This document shows positions 14,364 to 23,199 of a stretch of 64,000 nt of DNA, piece by piece. Numbering within the stretch: position 1 is the stretch's first letter; each line of letters opens with the position of its first letter. Position numbers and translations under genes: made by a program. Under the pieces are notes generated by a model, which worked only from the letters and a program-made list of their open reading frames with translations, searched no databases and was not told the DNA's origin. Source of the DNA: JACVRN01 sp035276685 (lineage in GTDB: Bacteria; Acidobacteriota; Blastocatellia; Pyrinomonadales; Pyrinomonadaceae). The stretch is from NCBI GenBank assembly GCA_035276685.1, contig DATELK010000039.1, positions 15,416 to 79,415 on the forward strand, in the 5' to 3' direction.

Positions 14364-17021
14364 ATGGCACAGGAACGCTGGCGAGACATTGAGGAGATTT
14401 TTCAGACGGCGCTAGACCTCGCGCCGGAAGAGCGCGCTCGCTACGTGACGCGGGCCTGCGCCAGCGACGACGAGCTTAAGCGAGAAGTCGAACAACTGCT
14501 CACACAGTATGAGAGCGCCGGGGATTTTCTGGACGAGCCGCTTTACGAGCGCAGCGGGCTGCACGAGCTGGCGAATCTTATGGAGCCGGAGCGCGACAAC
14601 CTTATAGGCCAGCGCCTGGGAGCCTACAGGATAGAGCGCGAGATAGGGCGCGGCGGCATGGGTGCGGTTTACCTTGCAGAGCGCGCCGACAACACTTTCC
14701 AGCGACGCGTCGCCATCAAGATTATCAAGCGCGGCATGGACACGGATTTCGTCCTGCGCCGCTTTCGTCACGAGCGAAGAATCCTCGCGGCGCTTGACCA
14801 TCCCTACATCGCGCGGCTTCTCGACGGAGGAGCGACGCCCACGGGCCAGCCCTACTTCGTCATGGAGTACATAGAGGGTCAGCCGCTTTACGCCTACTGC
14901 GACCTGCACCGCCTCCCCTTGCGCGAGCGCCTGCGTCTCTTCTGCCAAATCTGCGAAGCGGTTGATTACGCGCACCGCAAGCAGGTCATACACCGCGACA
15001 TCAAGCCGAGCAATATTCTTGTCACGGACGATGGTATCCCCAAGCTCTTCGACTTCGGCATAGCCAAGCTGCTCGATTCCGAACTGGGCTCGGACACCGC
15101 GCCGGAAACCGCGACCTCCATGCGAATGATGACGGTCGAGTACGCCTCGCCCGAGCAGGTGCAAGGATTGCCGGTAACCTTCCTGAGCGACGTGTACTCT
15201 CTGGGCCTGCTGCTTTATGAATTGCTGACGGGACATCGTCCGTATAACTTTCGCAGCCGTCTCCTGCACGACATGGCGCGCGTCATCACGGAAGAAGAGC
15301 CTGAAGCGCCTAGCCTCGCCGTCACGCGCAACAACAACCTGCTAACGGTCGCCTACGTGAGCCACGAAGCCGCGACGGTGGGCCACCTCTGCGAGCTAAG
15401 GGGCGAGACGCCCGAGAGCCTCAGTCATAAATTATCCGGAAGCCTTGACCTGATAACGCTGAAGGCGCTGAGGAAACAGCCGTCCGAGCGCTACGCCTCT
15501 GCGGCTGAGCTTCGTGACGACATACTGCGCTATCAGGAGGGACGGCCCGTGTCCGCGCCCTTCTACGTCCCGCCGCAGAAGCGCCGCAGCGCGGAGAGCG
15601 TGCCGCGACCAAAGACAGACGAGCTATCAATCGCCGTGCTGCCATTCAAGCTGATGAGCGCGGGCACGGGCGACACGGGCGACCAGTACCTTGGCATAGG
15701 CTTGGCAGACGCGCTGATTACGCGCCTCTCAAATGTTCGCCGACTGGTCGTGCGTCCCACCAGCAGCGTGCTGCAATACAGCAGGGACGGCGACCCGTTT
15801 CAGGCGGGCCGCCGTCTCGCGGTTGATTACGTAGTGGACGGCAGCATACGGCGCGCGGGCGAGACGCTTCGCATCACGGTGCAGCTTCTGAGTGTAGGAG
15901 AGCAGGCGACGCGCTGGGCCGGGAAGTTTGATGAGAAGGAAGCTGACGTGCTGCTGCTGGAAGATTTAATCTCGGAGCAGGTGGCAGTCGCGCTGATTCC
16001 TAAACTGACGGGCGAAGAGCAGCAGCAGCTTGCCAAGCGCGGCACCAACAACGCGCAGGCCTTCGAGGCATACCTGCGCGGGCGCTATCACTTCCACAGC
16101 CTGACCGAAGAGGGCTTTGCCAAGTCGCTTCAGGATTACTACCGAGCCATAGCGTTTGACCCGCAATACGCGCTCGCCTACGCGGGCATAGCCGACTACT
16201 ACATCTTCCTGGGCATCTACGGCATAGTGCCGTTTGCCGAAAGCTCTGCCGCCGCGAAGGAGGCCGCGCAGAGGGCCGTGGAGCTTGACGATACGCTCTC
16301 GGAAGCCTACGCGGCGCTCGCCTTCGCGACCGTCTGCCGCGACTTCGACTGGCGCAGGGCGGAGGAGTATCACAGGCACGCGATAGCGCTTAACCCCAAC
16401 AGCGCGACGGCTCACAACTGGTACGCCTTTATGCTGATGCAGGAGGCGCGCTTTGAAGAGGCGCTTTCCGAGGTCAGGCGCTCGCTTGAGCTTGACCCCG
16501 TGTCGCCGCTCACTTCTATGTCTCTGGCGTGGTGTTACTATCACTGGCACCGTCTGGACGAAGCGCTGAACGTGTATCGCAAAGTCATAGAGAGTGAGCC
16601 TCACTTCGGCTACGGCCGCATTGTCTATAGCTGGGCTCTCAGGTGCGCGGGCTTGCACGACGAAGCCATAGCGCAGGCAAAGAAGGCGGTTGAGCTTGCC
16701 GGAGACGGTCAGCTTTACCTGACGGGTCTCGCCGCCGCGTATGCCGCCGCCCACCGTGTAGACGAAGCGCGGGCAGTCCTCTCCACGCTCGACGGGATGT
16801 CGCAGACGCGTTACATCTCGCCCTATTGTCTGGCGATTGTTTACTGCTACATGAATGAGAAGGAACGTGCCTTCTCTCTTCTGGAAGAGGCGGTCGCGAT
16901 AGGCGACGCATGGGTGACGTGGGTCTCCGTAGACCCGCAGCTCGACTGCCTTCGCTCAGACCCGCGCTTTAACGACCTCGTGCGCCGCACCAAAACTCCC
17001 TCAATCCATAAAGCGAGATAG
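14364..17021 (+). CDS. Ser/Thr protein kinase with TolB-like and TPR domains
   Basis: An 885-residue soluble kinase. Residues 1-80 are a short helical lead, then a Hanks-type kinase domain (about 88-375) with the GRGGMGAVY loop at 95-103, Lys119, HRDIKPSN at 210-217 and DFG at 230-232, so it should be active. Residues about 420-550 form the TolB-like module (LSIAVLPFKL ... LSVGEQATRWAGKF), and the rest is TPR repeats. There is no membrane helix, unlike the relative at 56858-59455. Placed after the ECF sigma gene, it is the likely partner that senses something through TPR or TolB-like parts and controls the sigma factor, as inferred from similar pairs. A TATAAT at 14336-14341 may give it its own promoter. 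Confidence 0.93.
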   Translation: MAQERWRDIEEIFQTALDLAPEERARYVTRACASDDELKREVEQLLTQYESAGDFLDEPLYERSGLHELANLMEPERDNLIGQRLGAYRIEREIGRGGMGAVYLAERADNTFQRRVAIKIIKRGMDTDFVLRRFRHERRILAALDHPYIARLLDGGATPTGQPYFVMEYIEGQPLYAYCDLHRLPLRERLRLFCQICEAVDYAHRKQVIHRDIKPSNILVTDDGIPKLFDFGIAKLLDSELGSDTAPETATSMRMMTVEYASPEQVQGLPVTFLSDVYSLGLLLYELLTGHRPYNFRSRLLHDMARVITEEEPEAPSLAVTRNNNLLTVAYVSHEAATVGHLCELRGETPESLSHKLSGSLDLITLKALRKQPSERYASAAELRDDILRYQEGRPVSAPFYVPPQKRRSAESVPRPKTDELSIAVLPFKLMSAGTGDTGDQYLGIGLADALITRLSNVRRLVVRPTSSVLQYSRDGDPFQAGRRLAVDYVVDGSIRRAGETLRITVQLLSVGEQATRWAGKFDEKEADVLLLEDLISEQVAVALIPKLTGEEQQQLAKRGTNNAQAFEAYLRGRYHFHSLTEEGFAKSLQDYYRAIAFDPQYALAYAGIADYYIFLGIYGIVPFAESSAAAKEAAQRAVELDDTLSEAYAALAFATVCRDFDWRRAEEYHRHAIALNPNSATAHNWYAFMLMQEARFEEALSEVRRSLELDPVSPLTSMSLAWCYYHWHRLDEALNVYRKVIESEPHFGYGRIVYSWALRCAGLHDEAIAQAKKAVELAGDGQLYLTGLAAAYAAAHRVDEARAVLSTLDGMSQTRYISPYCLAIVYCYMNEKERAFSLLEEAVAIGDAWVTWVSVDPQLDCLRSDPRFNDLVRRTKTPSIHKAR

Positions 17022-17864
17022 CTAACGCTTCCGAGCACGCCCGGCGAGTGCCGCGCCCACGCCGCCTAAGATTAAGACCGCGGAGATAAGCAGTCGCGTC
17101 GTTAAGCCTTCCGAGAGAAGCAGCGCCCCGCCTGCCGCGGCGAGCAATGGAACAGAAAGCTGCACGGTCGCGGCACGCGTCGCCGTCAGCCCCTTCAGCG
17201 CCTCGTACCAAATGACGTAGCCCACGCCCGAGGCAATCGCTCCCGAAAGAACAGCCAGCATGACGCCCTTGGCGGAAGCGTGCAGCCCGCCCGAGAGCGC
17301 CAGAACCGCCACGGCCGCCAGAGGCAACGCGTAGATGAAGTTGTATGTGGTCTCAAGGAGCGGGTCGGTCGCTCTTCGCCCGCGCAGCGAGTAGAGTCCC
17401 CAGGAGACGCCTGCCAGCACCATCAGGCTTGAGCGCACGAGCGGCGGAGCGGTGAGCCCCGGCAGGACTAGATAGACGATGCCCGCGAGAGCAAGACAGA
17501 GACCGCACCAGACGAGCGCGTGCGGCCGCTCGCCAGACCTGAGCACCGCCATCAGCATAGTCGCCTGCACAGTGCCGAAGAGCAGCAGCGCCCCAGTGCC
17601 CGCGCTCAGACTGACGTAGGCCAGAGAGAAGCCTATGGCGTAGAGAAAGAGCAGAGAGCTTGATACCCAGTGGCCGCCTTCGACGCGCGGGATGCCTCTT
17701 CTGAGAGCCAGCGATATCAAGAGCAGCATGGCCGCGCCGGAGCCAAGGCGTATGCCTGAGAAGCTGGCGGCGTCAATCGCGCCCGCGCCCAGGGCCAGCC
17801 GGCAGAGTATAGAGTTCATGGCGAAGGCCACGAGCGCAAGTACGGTGAAAATGGCCGTTCTCAT
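17022..17864 (-). CDS. EamA/DMT-family transporter
   Basis: A 280-residue inner membrane protein with about ten hydrophobic helices arranged as two five-helix EamA repeats. The second repeat begins near VRSSLMVLAGVSWGLYSLRGR and includes the characteristic YVIWYEALKGLTATRAATVQL stretch. Family members export amino acids and other small metabolites; the substrate cannot be read from sequence. Its stop abuts the stop of the kinase gene with no gap, and no hairpin separates the two, so convergent transcripts would overlap. Confidence 0.9.
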   Translation of the reverse strand: MRTAIFTVLALVAFAMNSILCRLALGAGAIDAASFSGIRLGSGAAMLLLISLALRRGIPRVEGGHWVSSSLLFLYAIGFSLAYVSLSAGTGALLLFGTVQATMLMAVLRSGERPHALVWCGLCLALAGIVYLVLPGLTAPPLVRSSLMVLAGVSWGLYSLRGRRATDPLLETTYNFIYALPLAAVAVLALSGGLHASAKGVMLAVLSGAIASGVGYVIWYEALKGLTATRAATVQLSVPLLAAAGGALLLSEGLTTRLLISAVLILGGVGAALAGRARKR

Positions 17865-17911
17865 ATGCTAATCTTAATCCGGCTACAATCCATAAAAATG
17901 AGGTGACGCTT

Positions 17912-18370
17912 ATGTATTCCAGAGCCTTCGGCGCACGCTCGTCCGTGCTGCTGGCAGTCACGCTGCTCGTCTCCGCGCTCGCGGTGGCCGTAGTCTACGC
18001 AAGAGAACTTGTGAGCGACAGGGTCGAGGCTGCGCCTCCTCAGGAGCTAACTCGCATAGAGAGCAGGCTCAGCCAGCTTGAGCAGCGCTTCTATTCCATA
18101 GAGATGAATATCCGCAGCCTGGAGCAACAGTCAAGACTATCGAGCGTCAATTCTGGGCGGCCAGAGCGCGAGACTGAAGTCATGCTGCTGCGCTCGGAGG
18201 TCGAGGCGCTGCAAAGGCGAGTCGCTGAGCTTGAATGCGGATTGGTGAGGATAGACGAAAGGACGCTGACTCCGGCCGCACGCGAGGCTCGTCGAAGGTA
18301 TGAGGGCGGCGTGGGCGACACTTGCCGCCTCAACACGGGCGCTCCTTTAAGACTGTCTACGCGCCCGTGA
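17912..18370 (+). CDS. Membrane-anchored coiled-coil protein, unknown function
   Basis: A 152-residue protein with one N-terminal membrane helix (about 11-31, SVLLAVTLLVSALAVAVVY) and then a long heptad-rich coiled coil (about 45-110: LTRIESRLSQLEQRFYSIE ... VMLLRSEVEALQRRVAELE), ending in a basic tail. The topology implies a single-pass protein with the coiled coil outside the cytoplasm. ATG at 17912 is chosen because GAGGTG at 17900-17905 gives a good ribosome site; the GTG three codons earlier would overlap it. I recognise no family. It lies 22 bases upstream of an exported hydrolase gene and could be co-transcribed with it. Confidence 0.7.
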   Translation: MYSRAFGARSSVLLAVTLLVSALAVAVVYARELVSDRVEAAPPQELTRIESRLSQLEQRFYSIEMNIRSLEQQSRLSSVNSGRPERETEVMLLRSEVEALQRRVAELECGLVRIDERTLTPAAREARRRYEGGVGDTCRLNTGAPLRLSTRP

Positions 18371-18392
18371 AGATTTACAAGGGGGAATAAGA

Positions 18393-19427
18393 GTGAGGAA
18401 ACAGGTCACGTCTCTAATCGTACTGCTTGCTTTAATGCTCGGCGCGCTTTCAGGCGCGGGTCAAGCTCAGGGCACTAAAGCCGCCGGGGCGGGACAGGCG
18501 TCAACTGCGCTTGACCCTGAATTAACCAATTATCAATATCCTTTCCCTGTCAAATTCTTCGAGGTAAACACTCAGGGCCAGAAGCTACGCATGGCTTACA
18601 TGGACGTATCGGCCGAGAAGCCCAACGGGCGCACAGTTCTGCTTCTGCATGGGAAAAACTTTTCCGGCGCTTACTGGGCTCCTACCATCAGGGCGCTCGC
18701 AGGCGCTGGCTACCGCGTGATAGCTCCCGACCAGATAGGCTTCGGCAAATCTTCAAAGCCCGCCTCTTACCAGTTCAGCTTCCAGTCGCTGGCCGCAAAC
18801 ACAAAGGCGCTCACGGACTCGCTTCGGATTCAGAAGCTTCTGCTAGTGGGCCATTCTATGGGCGGAATGCTGGCCACAAGATTCGCGCTCATGTACCCGG
18901 CCGAGGTGGAGAAGCTGGTGCTGGTAAATCCAATCGGACTGGAAGACTGGAAAAGGGTGGTTCCCTATCGCACCGTCGAGCAGAATTTCGAGCAGGAGCT
19001 GCGCTCGACGCCTGAGTCAATCAAGGAGTATCAAAGAGTGAACTACTTCGGCGGAGAGTGGAAGCCGGAATACGACAGCCTGACGGAGATTCTGGCGGGC
19101 TGGACGCGCCACCCCGAGTACAGGCGAGTCGCTTGGAACGCCGCGCTCACGTCCGACATGATTTTCACGCAGCCCGTCTTGTACGAGCTCGACCAGTTAA
19201 AGATGCAGACTCTCTTAATCATAGGCCAGCGCGACCGCACGGCTATAGGCAAGGCATGGGCTCCTAAGGACGTGGCCGGAAGCCTCGGCAATTACCCTGC
19301 GCTCGGTAAGGCTGCGGCCCGGCGCATACCAAACGCGCGGCTGGTTGAAATCGCGGAGGCGGGGCACGTTCCGCAGGTGGAATCATTTCAGAAATACATA
19401 CAGGCTCTGACGGACTTCATACGCTGA
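18393..19427 (+). CDS. Exported alpha/beta hydrolase
   Basis: A 344-residue secreted hydrolase. A signal peptide (residues 1 to about 25, LIVLLALMLGALSGAGQAQ) precedes an alpha/beta-hydrolase fold with the oxyanion region LLLHGKNFSGAYW (83-95), the nucleophile elbow GHSMGG (Ser155) and a C-terminal catalytic His in EAGHVPQVE. Catalytic Asp is probably in LIIGQRDRTA. GTG at 18393 is supported by AAGGGGGAA at 18379-18387. The substrate is unknown; the motifs fit esterases and epoxide-hydrolase-like enzymes. A related exported hydrolase lies at 21758-22705. Confidence 0.9.
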   Translation: MRKQVTSLIVLLALMLGALSGAGQAQGTKAAGAGQASTALDPELTNYQYPFPVKFFEVNTQGQKLRMAYMDVSAEKPNGRTVLLLHGKNFSGAYWAPTIRALAGAGYRVIAPDQIGFGKSSKPASYQFSFQSLAANTKALTDSLRIQKLLLVGHSMGGMLATRFALMYPAEVEKLVLVNPIGLEDWKRVVPYRTVEQNFEQELRSTPESIKEYQRVNYFGGEWKPEYDSLTEILAGWTRHPEYRRVAWNAALTSDMIFTQPVLYELDQLKMQTLLIIGQRDRTAIGKAWAPKDVAGSLGNYPALGKAAARRIPNARLVEIAEAGHVPQVESFQKYIQALTDFIR

Positions 19428-19447
19428 AGCTCACCTGAGGACAATTC

Positions 19448-20386
19448 ATGGACATTCTTCGCGCCATCGGAAACACCTCGATTGTTCGGCTCCGCAAGCT
19501 TACGCCGCGTAACGGCGCGAGCGTCCTTGTGAAGCTGGAATGGGAGAATCCCACCGGGAGCATGAAGGACAGGATGGCGAAGGCCGTAATCGAGCGCGCG
19601 GAGCAGGACGGCAGGCTCAAGCCCGGCGACACAGTTGTCGAATATACTGGCGGCTCTACGGGCGCGTCGCTCGCGCTCGTCTGCGCCGCCAAAGGCTACC
19701 GAATCAAAATCGTCAGCTCCGACGCCTTCGCCCGCGAGAAGCTGGACCAGATGGCTGCGCTCGGGGCGCACTTGACGCTCGTGCCAAGCGAAGGAGGGCT
19801 GACGACGAAGAAGCTGATTCTGGATATGATTGAAGCCGCACGCGTCCTCAGCCGCGAGCCTCATACTTACTGGACTGACCAGCTCAACAACCACGACAGC
19901 ATAGCCGGCTACTACTCACTGGGCGAGGAGATATGGACTCAAACAGGCGGAGAGGTAGACGCCTTCGTTCACTGTGTAGGCACGGCAGCCTCTTCGCGCG
20001 GCGTCGCTACCATTCTAAAGCGGCATAACCCTCGCATCAGGATTGTCGCCGTAGAGCCCGCCGAATCATCCGTGCTGCTCGGCGGCGAGCCGGGGCCGCA
20101 TAAGATTGAAGGCGTCGGCATAGGCTACACGCCTCCGCTCTGGGACGCCTCTCTGGTAGACGACGTGCTGCCCATCAAAACAGAAGACGCGAAGGAGATG
20201 GCGAGGCGGCTCTCTAGAGAGGAGGCCATCTTTGCAGGGACTTCTTCCGGCGCAAACGCGCTGGCCGCGATTCAGGTAGCAGAACAGCTAGGCCCGCAAG
20301 CCAAGGTCGTCACCCTGATGGCAGACTCCGGCCTGAAATACCTGAACACGGACGTATACAGGAGCGCTTCCACGGCAGGACGGTAA
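19448..20386 (+). CDS. cysK: Cysteine synthase (O-acetylserine sulfhydrylase) family protein
   Basis: A fold-type II PLP enzyme of 312 residues. The PLP lysine is Lys40 in NPTGSMKDR, the substrate-binding loop EYTGGSTGASLA follows near 64-75, and the phosphate-binding GTAASSRG (about 177) replaces the usual GTGGT run. The C-terminal GTSSGANALAA is conserved. Canonical CysK has NPxxSVKDR and GTGGTxxG; the variant residues here mean that a related activity (cystathionine beta-synthase-like or another beta-substitution) is possible. A ribosome site TGAGGA lies 7 bases before ATG. The stop codon is embedded in a strong terminator. Confidence 0.85.
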   Translation: MDILRAIGNTSIVRLRKLTPRNGASVLVKLEWENPTGSMKDRMAKAVIERAEQDGRLKPGDTVVEYTGGSTGASLALVCAAKGYRIKIVSSDAFAREKLDQMAALGAHLTLVPSEGGLTTKKLILDMIEAARVLSREPHTYWTDQLNNHDSIAGYYSLGEEIWTQTGGEVDAFVHCVGTAASSRGVATILKRHNPRIRIVAVEPAESSVLLGGEPGPHKIEGVGIGYTPPLWDASLVDDVLPIKTEDAKEMARRLSREEAIFAGTSSGANALAAIQVAEQLGPQAKVVTLMADSGLKYLNTDVYRSASTAGR

Positions 20387-20423
20387 TGGGCCATGTCTTA
20401 AAGCTCTCAAGACATGGCCCATT
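20385..20423. terminator. Terminator hairpin overlapping the cysK-like stop codon
   Basis: Perfect 15-base arms 20385-20399 and 20409-20423 with a 9-base loop. The left arm includes two bases of the TAA stop at 20384-20386. It sits between convergent genes and should stop transcription from both sides. It also marks the border between the dense GC-rich block and the accessory region. Confidence 0.85.
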
Positions 20424-20455
20424 TAATTCGCCACAGCGACATGCAGTGTGTGCGT

Positions 20456-21469
20456 CTACTGGCCGACCACCATTACGTTGAACTGAGCATTATCGGAAAT
20501 ATCTCCGCCCCTTATCAACCAGCGTCCCGCCGGGCAGGTGCCGAAATCCGAGTCGCCGCTATACGTGACCACCAGATTCTGGTTGGGGTTCGTATTGGTG
20601 CGATCCCCGTTAATGCCTATTAAGGCCGTCACAAATATCATCGCGTTGGGTTTCCCATTAAGAAGCGGGTGGTCCAGAGCGCTGAACTCGTCGAAAGGGC
20701 CGCATCTGGTCGTTCGCGTAAACCTGAAGGCAGTTGGGCCGCTCTGCGACTGCCAGGACAATCCCTGTCCGTCGTAAGTTAAAACCTGTCCGGCCGCCGT
20801 CGGCTGCGCGCTGAGCTTTGCCAGCGTCACAGCGCCGTCGCCCAGATGTGTAGAGTCTATGCTCCCCACCCGGTTGAGGTTAATAGTGCCGGTCGTCGCC
20901 GCGTCATTTATAGCGTTTATGATGCTTGCGCCTGACGAAGTCGCGCTCGCCGTGGTCTGTATAGAGCCGTCCGGGAAGACTATGCCGCTGCCCGCGCCGC
21001 TCATTTTGACGCTGCCCGCGACCTCAAGCTTATAGGTCGGGGTGGTCGTCCCGATTCCGACGTTCCCGTTATAGAGCATGGTCATCAGGTCTGTGAAACT
21101 TATCTGCGCTCCGGCCACGCCCTTTGTCGCCGCCTTGAACTCGAAAGCGCGCTTGGTGGCTGTGTAACCGTTACCGAACCTGAGGAGCGTGGCGCTGTCG
21201 CCTATCCTGAAGTTGTAAGTGTCCGGGGTGCTAGTGTAATTGACGTTATAGCCTATGCTGGGGAAGTCGACGCCGTTGCCGGAGGCACCGATGTTGGCTT
21301 TGGTCGTGCCTATAAGGGCGTTGCCGTTAACGTCGAGCTTGGCTTGGGGGTTGGTAGTGCTGATGCCTACGTTGCCGCCTGATTCCGTGATAACCGATTG
21401 AGCTGAGGCTACAGTGCAGAATAGAAGGCAGATGAAGAGAGAGAGCAGGCTTCGTGGGAAGCGGGTCAT
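20456..21469 (-). CDS. Exported protein with phage-fibre-like VGIGTTxP repeats
   Basis: A 337-residue secreted protein. After a signal peptide (cleavage after TVASAQ, about residue 24) come repeats of the type GNVGISTTNPQAKLDVNG and GNVGIGTTTPTYKLEVAGS, a motif shared by phage tail-fibre and chaperone-linked surface proteins in many bacteria. A threonine/serine/glycine-rich linker then leads to a compact C-terminal domain (about 240-337) with two Cys residues (TTRCGPFDE and FGTCPAGRW) that may pair. Clear AAGGAG precedes ATG at 21469. Likely a surface or extracellular structural protein; no enzyme motif is seen. It stands alone in the accessory region. Confidence 0.8.
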   Translation of the reverse strand: MTRFPRSLLSLFICLLFCTVASAQSVITESGGNVGISTTNPQAKLDVNGNALIGTTKANIGASGNGVDFPSIGYNVNYTSTPDTYNFRIGDSATLLRFGNGYTATKRAFEFKAATKGVAGAQISFTDLMTMLYNGNVGIGTTTPTYKLEVAGSVKMSGAGSGIVFPDGSIQTTASATSSGASIINAINDAATTGTINLNRVGSIDSTHLGDGAVTLAKLSAQPTAAGQVLTYDGQGLSWQSQSGPTAFRFTRTTRCGPFDEFSALDHPLLNGKPNAMIFVTALIGINGDRTNTNPNQNLVVTYSGDSDFGTCPAGRWLIRGGDISDNAQFNVMVVGQ

Positions 21470-21757
21470 AAGGGTTCTCCTTTTAGAGGGGTGTAGCAGG
21501 AGCGCTGAATTGACTCCCGATGGATTTCAGTGAATTTGCGAGGAAGCAGTGGACTCTAGGGTTGTCGAGTTCCGGGCTGGCCTGGCAAGAGCTATGTGCC
21601 GCTATCTAATCTAACACTCAAACCGGGGTATTTCAATAGAAATAATGGGCCAGGAGGGGATGCTCTGAGAAGCAAGATGAGACGCGCACAGATTAACGAA
21701 CCACTGTGTAAGGCGCTTTGTCATAACATCTGCTGTCTTAAAATTACATGTAAATTT
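21470..21757. other. Intergenic region without a recognised gene
   Basis: 288 bases between two genes on the minus strand. A plus-strand frame runs through part of it but continues as antisense to the next gene, lacks a ribosome site and resembles no family. I see no hairpin of note. Confidence 0.5.
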
Positions 21758-22705
21758 TTATGGCTTACCGCTCTTTCGGCTCTGGCTTGCAAGAAAGTTA
21801 TCCATCTCTTCGAAAAGGAACTCAGGCTCGTCAAACATAACAAAGTGTTTAGCCTTCTCAGCCATCACAAACTTGTAACCAGCCAAGCTTGCGTACTGCT
21901 CGCGGAAGTTTTTTTCTACCTGCTCCCTGCTCATGTATTGTCGCAGGCCTATCCATGTGCCGATAATAAGCGTGGGCACTTTGACGCGGGCTAGCTCAGG
22001 CAGCAGGTCTGTCGTTAACAGCTCGTACATTGCTTGGGCCACCGTGTTTGGGTCTGATGCGTCTGCCCACTTTGCGGCTAGCGCCTGCTTTGACGAATCA
22101 GTAATCATTGTTTGTAATACCGCCGTTTGCATCTGCCTGCGCTGTTCCGGGGATTGCGCAAGCATCCCCTTGCGTAGTGCTTCCGCTTGCGGTTTCATCG
22201 TTTCCGGGGTGGCAGTCGGCTGCTGAGCAGCAGGAGGGTACGGCAGGATGTCTACAATGACTAAGGGGCCAACCAACTCGGGCTCTCTGCTGGCCAACCA
22301 GAGCGCCAGAAAACCTCCCATACTGTGTCCGACCACCACCGGCTTACGAAGTTTTTTCGCACGAATGTAGTCAGCAATGCCTAGGCGTACCTTTTCGAGG
22401 AAAGGGGCAGCAATAGGCGGTTCTCCGGCGAGGCCCGCCAGCGTGAGCACATGACACTCATAGTTCGCTTTATACCTGGCGACAGTACCGTCCCAGACTT
22501 GCCCTGATGAATAAAGCCCGGGAATAAGAATCATGGGTCGCCCGTGGCCGCTCACCTCAACTTTGAATGGGTATTGGTTGGGCTTATTTGCTCGCTGCCC
22601 GTTTTGTGCCTGTGCAACAACAAATCCCATGAGACTTAGGAGCACTGCATAAAAGAGCTTCGAGGGAATGATATTCCTGCTGACCTGTCGTGGTGTTTTC
22701 TTCAT
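21758..22705 (-). CDS. Exported alpha/beta hydrolase
   Basis: A 315-residue hydrolase with an N-terminal signal or anchor helix (about 16-34, KLFYAVLLSLMGFVVAQAQ). The fold motifs are ILIPGLYSSGQVW (60-71), the nucleophile elbow GHSMGG (Ser128) and a late His in KAKHFVMFDEPE. ATG at 22705 has GAAGGA 7 bases upstream; the TTG start five codons earlier is not needed. It is the last gene of a minus-strand run with the HTH regulator and two small membrane proteins (22742-23408), separated from them by 36 bases, so it may be under that regulator. Substrate unknown. Confidence 0.87.
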   Translation of the reverse strand: MKKTPRQVSRNIIPSKLFYAVLLSLMGFVVAQAQNGQRANKPNQYPFKVEVSGHGRPMILIPGLYSSGQVWDGTVARYKANYECHVLTLAGLAGEPPIAAPFLEKVRLGIADYIRAKKLRKPVVVGHSMGGFLALWLASREPELVGPLVIVDILPYPPAAQQPTATPETMKPQAEALRKGMLAQSPEQRRQMQTAVLQTMITDSSKQALAAKWADASDPNTVAQAMYELLTTDLLPELARVKVPTLIIGTWIGLRQYMSREQVEKNFREQYASLAGYKFVMAEKAKHFVMFDEPEFLFEEMDNFLASQSRKSGKP

Positions 22706-22741
22706 TTTTGGTTCCTTCAATTTGCGGTCTTCTCTTCTCTA

Positions 22742-22957
22742 TTAATAGCCCTGTCGCTGACGGCAAGTTAATCTAACGGCCCAGAGGTTCACTCCAACAG
22801 AGACGCCGAGCAGGAATCCGCGCACACCGTCAATCAAGTCAGGGCCGAGATTAGCCGCAAAGGGGAAGAATCTGGGCCACATGAAGAAGAGCAACAAACA
22901 GATCATGCCGATGCGAAGCATGGTTTTGCAGTTCTTTATTCGGTCTCCTAAAATCAT
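22742..22957 (-). CDS. Small membrane protein, 71 aa
   Basis: Two predicted membrane helices: MLRIGMICLLLFFMWPRFFPF (about 12-32) and GFLLGVSVGVNLWAVRLT (about 47-64), with basic ends. ATG at 22957 follows GGAGAT at 7 bases, and is preferred to the ORF start 14 codons upstream, which overlaps the preceding gene. I recognise no family. It is the third member of an HTH / small membrane / small membrane set, an arrangement that recurs in several phyla with unknown function. Confidence 0.7.
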   Translation of the reverse strand: MILGDRIKNCKTMLRIGMICLLLFFMWPRFFPFAANLGPDLIDGVRGFLLGVSVGVNLWAVRLTCRQRQGY

Positions 22958-22977
22958 CTTTCTATCTCCATTCACGT

Positions 22978-23199
22978 TTAGTCTGTTAATAGATACCAAG
23001 CCATTACCGCCATCTTGACGGCCACGAAGGTGACGCCGACAATAAACAAGTCCCAGCTCCAGAAATGGTCTACGTAGTAGTGATAGCCGAAGAGAAGGAT
23101 TGCCAGGACTCCTCCTATTACCCCCGCGATGCTTGTCGCCCGTCGGCGGCGTTCAAAGAAACGTTCATCTACTAACCTGCCGAGAATAGGTATGTTCAT
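22978..23199 (-). CDS. Small membrane protein, 73 aa
   Basis: Two predicted membrane helices, about 22-43 (ATSIAGVIGGVLAILLFGYHYY) and 49-70 (WDLFIVGVTFVAVKMAVMAWYL), preceded by an unusually basic stretch RLVDERFFERRRR. Its ATG overlaps the TGA of the HTH gene by 4 bases (ATGA), a sign of translational coupling. Companion proteins of this shape next to a Cro/C1 regulator are common, but I know no assigned function; membrane stress sensing is only a guess. Confidence 0.75.
   Translation of the reverse strand: MNIPILGRLVDERFFERRRRATSIAGVIGGVLAILLFGYHYYVDHFWSWDLFIVGVTFVAVKMAVMAWYLLTD

Noticed and set aside
21596..21994. 132-residue plus-strand frame
   Set aside because: Largely antisense to the exported hydrolase and without ribosome site.
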